From the NCBI GenBank assembly GCA_003640385.1, contig RCAB01000319.1, positions 1-64,000 of the forward strand: 64,000 nucleotides of DNA, written 5' to 3'. Origin of the DNA: Setaria digitata. Its lineage: Eukaryota > Nematoda > Chromadorea > Rhabditida > Setariidae. Shown piece by piece: positions 52,401 to 64,000 of this stretch. The notes under the pieces are model-generated. The model had not been told where the DNA came from. It saw nothing but the letters and a program-made list of their open reading frames with translations, and ran no database searches. Each line of letters starts with the position of its first letter. The first letter of the stretch is position 1. The translations under genes and the position numbers were made by a program.

Positions 52401-52630
52401 AAACTGCCTAAACTCAAACTTTACAGAAAGTGCTGTCAATGCGCGGTATAACAATGCGCCGATTGAAATTGCGTCCACAGTCAGAAGCATTTTCATATTT
52501 GTACAAATATTCCCTTATTGTTGGTCAGCCTATTCCGTCCGCAGATAACAATTATTTATTTTGCAATGTTATTATGGATTATGATGAATTCAGCAAATTC
52601 AGCGCGCATTTTTTACTCTCAAAAAGTTAA
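49471..52630 (+). CDS. HflX-family GTPase (GTPBP6-like), probably mitochondrial
   Basis: Nine exons join in frame to 477 aa: 49471-49490, 49809-50078, 50533-50677, 50806-50936, 51026-51100, 51378-51548, 51753-51936, 51994-52227, 52427-52630. The HflX N-domain ends in the helical REQHLRK region. The G domain shows GYTNAGKSSL (P-loop, about 258-267), LFATLDTS (G2), DTIGFISNLP (G3) and NKID (G4, about 375-378). The Arg/Ser-rich start MLMPFFRSCARTLASF looks like a mitochondrial targeting sequence. Human GTPBP6 splits and helps assemble mitochondrial ribosomes; the bacterial relative HflX rescues stalled ribosomes. The first exon (20 nt, donor GTTCGG) rests on phase and the presequence-like product and is less sure than the rest. 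AATAAA lies about 8 nt after the stop. Confidence 0.92.
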
Positions 52631-53596
52631 TTCTAGTAATAAATATGCCAAGAATTTGAAATTCAATGGCACGGACAAAACTTTGTACTGGGTCTCTCAG
52701 CACAAATAATTGCAAAAGAATTTCCCTTCGAACTATTGAAAAAACAGGACAATGTTGAGAGAATGAGTGGAAATGATTTTATTATATATCTCATATAATT
52801 TCCTGATAAAAATACCCAAAATTTGTCTTCATCACTCCAAAGATCATTGTCGTATTCTGTCGTCAAGTATTTTTCTTTTTCTTTGCTTGATAGGCGCTTG
52901 AAAAAGTATCCTTTATTTCTGTTGAGTACATAGAAGAACTTTCGATTCTTTTAATTGGTTAATTCTCAGCATTTCCAAATCTCATTCTAATGTTAGAATT
53001 TGGCCCGTCGCCTTATTCTGTTAAGAAATATAATCCATATTTCTAGGATATCTGTTTGCTACTTCCCATGTACAGCTGATGATCAGTCATTCCAATGGGC
53101 TTTTTCATCGTGCTGAGGGATAAAATTTAGGAATAAACTATTCTTATTAAGAAAATTTTTGAAAAAAAAAAAAAATTTTTGAAAAAAAGAAAATTCATGT
53201 GTTTTCATTTCTTGTCATATCTACTAATGTCCATCCTATAAAACTTTTTCTGCTTGTGCTTTTGATTCTGTTAACAAAAATAGCTATTCTGAATTTGCTT
53301 TAGAATTCCATATCTCAAGGAAAAAACATCCAAAATGAATAGGGTTTTTTAGATCATTTTCATCGACCATCACTGTTTGGTGCAATACCTCGTTCATTCG
53401 TACATCTGGACGTTTTCTTTAGGAAGTACATTTTAACAGCGATGTTTTCGGTTTCTTAGGACTAAATCAGATGTAGCCATTTCGTATCACTCTCTGCTTG
53501 TCATCTATCCAATTGCGTTTAAATCGGTATTCCAGGAATTTATATACGTTATTAGTGGGGGTTGTTGACCATCATTTCTCTGTCTATTTTGACGTC
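52631..53596. other. Intergenic between the HflX and CZIB genes
   Basis: AT-rich spacer of about 1 kb with no exon found; poly-A/T tracts at 53,158-53,195. Confidence 0.5.
52638..52643 (+). terminator. Poly(A) signal of the HflX-like gene
   Basis: AATAAA eight bases after the TAA stop, implying a very short 3' UTR. Confidence 0.5.
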
Positions 53597-55803
53597 ATGG
53601 TAAGTTCCTTGATTTTTAAAAATTATTTAAAACTATCATTTGTTTGCAATTTGTGAGAGTTTAAAAGAGACGCAAAGCTTATCAAAATTATGGGGAGAGT
53701 TAGTAACGTTTACTTTTTTTGTCATCCCAACATCTTTTGAGAAAAAAAAATTCAAATTCAAGGAAAATCTTTCAGCCTATAATTGCATTGCAATTGAAAG
53801 CCAATATGGTAAATGTAACTTCGTTAGAACCAATGGGTGATTGGACCAAATTTCGATGGCATCTAAAGGTTTCTGCTTTTTTTCTTTTCTATTGTAAAAA
53901 ATTATCAGCCGATTTGACGGACCACACCTTGCTTTCTTATTTTTGTATTGCGAAACTTGACATTAGGCAATATATGACATGCTGTTACAAATACTAGACC
54001 ATTCCTTATCAAGAGAAGATATGTTTCATCTTCATGAACGTGAACTTATTTCTATTTCATGTGATTTGAAATTTTGTTTATCCCAAGATGAAGTGTAGGT
54101 ACATCAGAAGGAAGATTACAGTTTACAGTTGAACTTGCTGTTTTATAAAACTATTGCGATGATTTTAGAAATCTTTACCAACACACTTTTGCTAACTGAA
54201 ATAAACTCGCGATATTTCTAAGCTAATTATATTACAGCTAAAATGTACAAATTGTGGTGAAGAACCGAAACATTGGCAATACGTTATTGAAGAAGTAAGT
54301 TAAAATTTCCCTTGCTGCTGCTGTAAAACTATAATTACTGAGTGCTGAAAATCTATTCAGGATTCAGAGGAATCCATGCAAGAAAAGTTGAAAAGGATAT
54401 AATGGAGGAATTCCTTACGCAGATTAATATATTCTTTTTGTAATTCGAGTCAAACTTCTTTAGGAAAAATTTAACATGCCTGGAAGCAGAGGAAATGCAA
54501 ATATATTGGAAAAATGTAAGCTTTGTGGTAGGATGAATTCTCTCGGTGAGTGCCTTTTATTTACCGAATTTATGAGAAGTCAGTGAATGACAGTACTTTT
54601 TTATTTATGTAAGGGTTATTCTTTAGTATATTTTAAAATTTTTAAAATTTTAAAAATGTCTTTAACCTTCTCATAAAACCTACTGGTGAATTGCACTTAG
54701 TTCATTTAGCAAGTTCACGTTTCAACTTGTTTCATGCAGTAAACGATTTATTCTGGTTTTCTACTAGAAATTGTGAAAGATTCGTTTCAATCCTACAAGA
54801 CCAGTGATGATTACGATGAATTGATTAGATTTGATTGTCGCGGTTTGGAACCAGTTGATTTTGATCCACGAGTTAGTTTTTTATGTCAATTTGAGATTTT
54901 AATTCACTGTAAATAGTGAAAGAAATATGTAGGTAATTAAGATACATGCATATCACTTTTACAAATATACATCTGCTTTTCAAATGACATTAATTGATGA
55001 GCAACGATTATTTCCTTTGGTGTGCTTTAAAATGGAGGAACAGGTACTAAATACCCCACCATCGCACATTATTTGACTTTTAGATCGAATTTTAAATCTC
55101 ACCTTTTATCCCACTTTGGCATTACATTTTCTAAATATAATTTTAGTCAGGATGGCGAGCAGTTGGAACGGAATCAGCAACTGTTTTTGAAAATATTGAT
55201 CTTACTGAAAAGGTTCTTAGTCTCTTCTAATAATCAGTTCCCCAATATTTCAGCACGGTCCACGGTGTTAAAGTAAATCTTAATGCATTTTGATTTCTTA
55301 GCTCTTCATTATCTTAAGGTAGATTTATAGTATTTTGAGGGAAATAATATTACCTGTAAGAGTACTACAGGACTATTCATTTTTCTGCGCTGGTTTTTTA
55401 AATGCTTACTTGTTGGTCACCACTGATAATTAAATAATCAAACGGATGTGACAATCAAGTAATGATAACTAAATAATCATTGTGAAGTGGATAGCTGATC
55501 ACTGATAACTCTATTAGCGTGATAAAAGATTAAATTAAGTTGGTTTAGTCTTACCTTTAGAAACTGTCAAATGACGCATCACATTGAATTATCTAATAAT
55601 GTTTGAGGTTTTGAGAGTGTCTCGTATCTAATTATATTGCTGTGATGTTATAGCTGATTAGGTACTTTCAAAATAATGAGTTAAATACTCAAAATTATAT
55701 ATATTTCTGCCTTAAGGAATGGGTTGATTACGACGAAAAAGTGGCTGAGCCGACGGAAATTAATGAGATTCACTGTCGATTTGTGCTTTGTCGAAAGCAG
55801 TAA
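53597..55803 (+). CDS. CXXC zinc-binding protein CZIB (DUF866/UPF0587)
   Basis: Seven exons join in frame to 163 aa: 53597-53599, 53776-53868, 54238-54294, 54464-54545, 54768-54871, 55147-55212, 55717-55803. Length matches the family (about 160 aa). Two CxxC pairs, KCTNCG (about C35/C38) and KCKLCG (about C69/C72), make the zinc site. The family signature CRGLEPVDFDPR is present, and the end has WxDYDEK. The N-terminus PIIALQLKA matches the family start. Exon 1 supplies only the ATG, directly before GTAAGT; the alternative, an ATG inside exon 2 (12th codon), would cut conserved residues. CZIB is a small conserved eukaryotic protein of unclear function. No partner gene nearby suggests a role. 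Confidence 0.95.
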
Positions 55804-58800
55804 AAAAAAAGTGCTTTTTGTTTTCCTTATCATCTCTTTAGACCGGTACCTTCTGCTCTCTAATGATTTGCATTATATAAAATATTGACAGTTAATCCAA
55901 ATGTTTGTAAATTTCTTCCTTATCTGAGTCTCAGTTATTAACGGTAAGAATGAATTCAGTATTACTACATCATGGTGGATTAAAACGCAAGATTTTCTCC
56001 CCAGCGTTAAAGACCTCTGTTAAAAATGTTGCCTTTTCTAAAACATAAATGCGTTTGTTAATGTTATTTTCTTTACATTTCAGTAACTTACGTTGTTGAT
56101 TTTAAGCCTATCCCATCCACCCTTTTATCTTGTTTTACAATTCCTGTATTTGTTTTGGACAGTTCAACTTTCTCAAACACTTAAAAATTCGCAGTTTCTT
56201 AATCTGTTCAAAGTTTCTGTTGAGACTCTCAGCGATCACTAATTGCAGATTTTAATTTACCTCTGCCTACCTGTTGTAACTTTCCATTCAATTTAACGCC
56301 TCAGCTGCTAAAGTGTTATAATTAGGTCGAAATTACCTAATTTCCCCTTAAAAATGCACGGGATAAAGCTAAATCGGATGGAATTTTATTTGGAAACTTG
56401 ACAAACAATTTATTATGCATTAGTCGAATCTTCATTTGACAGCGGCCTTTCAAAATTTTTTCAGAGTAACGAAGGTGAAAAAAAACGGATAAGCTGTTGA
56501 TTTATTAAAATTTTCATATTTATTGCTGCTCAGCAATAGTTAGTTGCTAGCTGAAAACAGTTCGTTTGCTAAATGTCAATTCCTTCAGGAGATATGGTGA
56601 CTTCAGTGCCTAAAGTGGTCATAAAATTGAGGCATAAATGAGCACCATAAAGGCGTTGCCGAATGTTGTGCTTTTATGAAATAATTTTAATTCGCAGCAG
56701 ATGTATCGGGCAGGTAGATGAAATGAAATCATTTTAATGTGCAGATCTTCTGAAGTAAATCTTTAAAAGCTTCGCCCAGACCACGTTACGTGTTTTCCTT
56801 TTTTTAACTGTTTTATCTGAACAGTAGCAGTAGTGGAAAAATGCAATGAAAAAAACTAATTGAAAGTAAAATTGACATGGGCTTGAAAATGATGGGAGAT
56901 TACTTCTCATGACTACTGTTTGTTTGCCTCTTGGCAATGTTAATTATTAATAAGGATAATGTTGTGCGAAGCAAATGTTCGGGATAACAGCATCCTCGGT
57001 TATCTTCTGTGATCCTTCCTGTTCTTGCCACTGCCATCTGTTCATTGAACTGCGAAAACATTTACAAGACTGTCATCTGATCCAGCAAATATATATGGTT
57101 TAGCTTTCCTTCCATTACTGTCATCACTTTTGGAAACGATGAGCTACAACAGAGCTAGCTGAAAATTATAAGCAATAAAAGTTAAGTGGGAATTGAACTC
57201 TCAGAAAAGCCTAATATATATAGAGATGGGGAGTATTATTTATTTAGCACTGCAGTATTATCACTTCTTTTCCGTTTTTAGATTTCTTCGTTTTTACCCC
57301 TGATTCCTTTTTTGATTGACCATAATAATATAAGTAGAAAGTACTGTTGTAATGTTGATTCGAGAAAGTCTAGAAGAGAAGTGGATATTGGAGAATTCTG
57401 TAATTGCGTCTAATTTGAGTGACCATCCTAGATCCACAGAACATGTCAAGGCTGGTTATATCTCTGCTCAGTACCATCCATTTATTCACTTTAATTCATT
57501 TTATTCCCACATTATTATGTCCTTTTACTTGGATAACGGTAACAGCAAGAGTGTTTGCTGGGCCAAATGAACAATGAACTGAGTTATCTGTTTCTCCAAC
57601 TTTTAGTATTTCCTCTCCCGCACATCATCTTAGAGTATGGTGTCTAGATGATCTCATTGCGAACTTAAAATTTCATGTTGAAGTGCCGTTTAGTTAATTA
57701 ATTCAGTCTTTATTTAAGATGATCCTTTAATGTGTCATTCCCACAAGAAATCTTGTAATTATCTCTTCAAGCATCATTTCAAAATTTTGCACTTTCTAAA
57801 TGATATTGATAGTTTTAGTTTATGCAGATATTAGTAAATCTTTTTTACTTTAAATTATAATTAAATTATTAATTTATTTCTTCGGAAATTTCTATCAAAC
57901 GGTTTAATTTCTGAACTTTATATGCTAATTTTTTTTTTTCTGCCAAATCAATGTTGATAATCAATTCAAATAAACTATCAATTATGTACTTTTTTTATCA
58001 AAGAGTTTTGTGCAATAAAATGTAGATTGTATCAAAATTGTACATTGCATCTGCATATAGATTGAGGGATTTGCATAATTTTAAGAAAGAAGATGTGTTA
58101 ATAGCAAAAAAAACTGAACAGCACTTGTCCAGTGAGATCAACAAAATTTAGTTTTTTTACTTTTATATCTATTAAAATATATTATTAAAAAGAGAAAAAA
58201 GAAGAAATAAATTTTGTTGCAAATCTTCTTACCAACTGCAGTTGCAGTATTCAGCATTTTCTGCCTTCTTTAATTTCCCGCTGTTTTCTTAAAACATTTT
58301 AAAATTACGTGAATTTTTCTAAACTAAGCATGTTTTTCAAAAAAGATATTTTTTTCCAACCAGCTGCGGTAAATTGAGGTTATCCAAATGTCATAGGGAA
58401 TAGTGATTATACCTTTGGTCACAAGAGGTCAAGTAAATTACATGCAGAAGAATATGAAGAGAAAAGAGCAGGTGTTATCCCACTATTACTATTATTAGTA
58501 TTTGCAGTCCTCCCTTCTTTTTTTGATAAATAATAAAATTGTTGGATGTAGTATGAAATAATGATAAATATGGTCTAGGACCAAAGATATATGCCAAGTA
58601 CTGTGGGAACAGCAACAGAGTTAGTGACTGAAACTTGTTTAGCAACTAATAATTTGAATTTAATGACCGATGATTATAATAAATGTACAATTGACTAGAG
58701 AACACTCAGCATTCACTAGCTATATTTTAATGCATGAATATTTATTCTAATAATTAATACAAACAAAAGGGTTGTAAAACAACAGAAAGAAAGAGTGAAG

Positions 58801-59460
58801 ATGCAGGAAATGATGAATTAAACTATTTAAGGATAAGCGAATTTTAGGAAGATATGATTTAAAGAAGACGAAATGCGGGTTTTAGCCTAAAATATCCAAA
58901 AGTCTTCATGCCAAATAAATTTTTTCCTGCAAAAAAACAGCTTCGGAAACTGAAAAACTTGAAAAATTCTACAAGCTCGAAGTAATAACAGCAATATATT
59001 ACGTAAGAGATAAGTCTTTGGACCGTTCAGTTTTATGAAAAATGGTGCTTATTTGATACGATAGAAAAGAACTGAAATGAAATGAAAGAACAAATTTCTG
59101 AGAAATTAAATCGCTGAGGAGATCGAAAATGACAAAACAGTTATTCTATTATAATTTAAGTGATTAAATTTGAAAAGAAAAATTAGAAGTTGAGGTAGAA
59201 TGACAACAAAAAAAAAACTCTGAAGCAAATTTTAAATAAAAAAAGGTCAAATTTACCTTCTTTTTTAAACTTATTAGTTTTTTAACTATCACTGGACTTA
59301 TTGATATAGCTTGCCATTCCTACTTCAAGTTTATTGATTTCATATGCAAACTTTTCTGAATTGCAATTTTTTTAATTTAAAAACTTGTAATGCAAACTTT
59401 TAATTTAAAGAACTTTTCGACTGGAAGATATCCAAGAAATGGCCTTAACCATGACTAGAA
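55804..59460. other. Intergenic, no gene seen
   Basis: About 3.6 kb between the convergent CZIB and egl-46 genes. AT-rich, with many poly-A/T runs and only short frames without motifs. AATAAA on the minus strand near 59,330 may end the egl-46 transcript. Confidence 0.55.
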
Positions 59461-63034
<3,574 letters not shown>

Positions 63035-63365
63035 TAGGTCGGAATTCTGTGCTCACTGCACATTGAATTATTAGTTTGGAGCAAATTATTTAAATTTATG
63101 ATTTTCGATTCCAATTTTGCTAGCTTAAACGCATGACTCCGAATGTAAACCAGGTCGATTTCAAATCCTGCAATGAGTTTCATTTGAGACAAATAAAATT
63201 TTAACAATTTCAACGAAGCAAGCACCGAAATTTACTTAAATACAACAATGAGATTAATTAATAGTTTGGAGTTGCATATGAAGCTGACGGCAAATAATAG
63301 AAATGGACAATAGTAATAATTAGTAATAATTAATAATAGTAATAATAATAATGACAATAATAATA
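63035..63365. promoter_or_regulatory. egl-46 upstream region
   Basis: Sequence directly 5' of the egl-46 start on the minus strand. A CACAG acceptor lies about 15 nt ahead of the ATG and could receive a spliced leader. No exon was recognised. The distal end merges into AAT-type repeats. Confidence 0.4.
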
Positions 63366-63779
63366 ACAATAATAATAATAATAACAATAATAATAATAAT
63401 AACAATAATAATAATAATAACAATAATAATAATAATAACAATAATAATAATAATAACAATAATAATAATAATAACAATAATAATAATAATAACAATAATA
63501 ATAATAATAACAATAATAATAATAATAACAATAATAATAATAATAACAATAATAATAATAATAACAATAATAATAATAATAACAATAATAATAATAATAA
63601 CAATAATAATAATAATAACAATAATAATAATAATAACAATAATAATAATAATAACAATAATAATAATAATAACAATAATAATAATAATAACAATAATAAT
63701 AATAATAACAATAATAATAATAATAACAATAATAATAATAATAACAATAATAATAATAATAAGAATAATAATAATAATA
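63366..63779. repeat. 18-bp higher-order AAT/AAC satellite, 23 units
   Basis: Twenty-two identical copies of an 18-bp unit (one ACA plus five ATA triplets) are followed by one variant copy with AGA in place of ACA (63,762-63,779). Irregular AAT repeats precede it from about 63,305. Because the unit is a multiple of three with no stop in several frames, long frames of poly-Leu, Ile/Val, Tyr/Cys and Thr/Ile are open on both strands; these are not genes. Confidence 0.97.
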
Positions 63780-64000
63780 AGTGATAACAATAAAGTGAAA
63801 CATTGGAAAGAAGGTGATCAACTTATTCTGTTTGTCGTCCACCTGTTGTTGAAGAGAAACTAATTCTACCTTAAGCTGCCTAGTAGAGTAAAAGAGGCTT
63901 AGACTGGTTATTTTTGGAACGCTAACATTTCATCAAGACACAAAACATTTAAAAATTCACTAGTACATGAAATAAGTAATCTCAAAATGGAAGTAAGATC
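63780..64000. other. Window edge, nothing recognised
   Basis: AT-rich sequence right of the satellite, with no exon or RNA gene visible. Confidence 0.5.

Noticed and set aside
63232..63863. Long frames of poly-Leu, Ile/Val, Tyr/Cys and Thr/Ile on both strands
   Set aside because: They are all produced by the stop-free 18-bp satellite.

Overview
The window reads as nuclear DNA of a parasitic-type nematode, plausibly a spirurid or filarial worm. It is AT-rich. Genes are cut into many small exons by short AT-rich introns with GT..TTTCAG boundaries, and several start codons sit just behind a TTTCAG-type acceptor, as expected for spliced-leader trans-splicing. The gene set includes nematode-typical members: a KSAYMRFG neuropeptide precursor, an EGL-46-type zinc-finger factor and a worm TTBK-like kinase. 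No operon, transposon, virus or CRISPR array was recognised.

Layout: 1-14,330 is a gene-poor stretch with simple repeats and one GC-richer hairpin pair near 300-430. A compact FMRFamide-like peptide gene (flp-6 type, +) lies at 14,331-15,233. A large minus-strand gene of unknown family fills 16,091-21,015. A four-finger C2H2 gene (+, 22,999-25,273) is tail-to-tail with a TTBK/CK1-like kinase (-, 25,551-27,253). An 18-exon Dispatched/CHE-14 family transporter (-, 27,653-34,910) follows. A lone tRNA-Ala(UGC) sits at 36,072-36,143. A TatD nuclease (-, 39,579-41,659) is head-to-head with a long LisH-domain protein (+, 42,342-48,414) that resembles the histone-locus factor NPAT/Mxc. Then come an HflX/GTPBP6 GTPase (+, 49,471-52,630), a CZIB/DUF866 zinc protein (+, 53,597-55,803), a 3.6 kb gap, and an egl-46/INSM gene (-, 59,461-63,034). 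Behind the egl-46 start lies an 18-bp higher-order microsatellite (63,366-63,779).

I rebuilt exons by hand from splice sites, reading phase and family motifs. Phases close completely for flp-6, the C2H2 gene, kinase exons 1-6, Dispatched, TatD, the LisH gene, HflX, CZIB and egl-46. The 16-21 kb gene has two unresolved junctions (exon 1/2 and near 17.5 kb). Four single-N positions (25,465; 25,537; 34,485; 60,022) are each flanked by near-identical copies of the same sequence. They look like unmerged contig ends; two lie next to the 3' end of the kinase gene and may distort it.

The genes do not form one pathway. Recurrent themes are neural signalling and identity (flp-6, egl-46), apical membrane traffic (Dispatched/CHE-14) and nuclear or organellar housekeeping (TatD, NPAT-like, HflX, CZIB). 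The most interesting items are the NPAT-like protein, the unclassified 16-21 kb gene, and the exon-cassette structure of the neuropeptide gene with a decayed first peptide copy.
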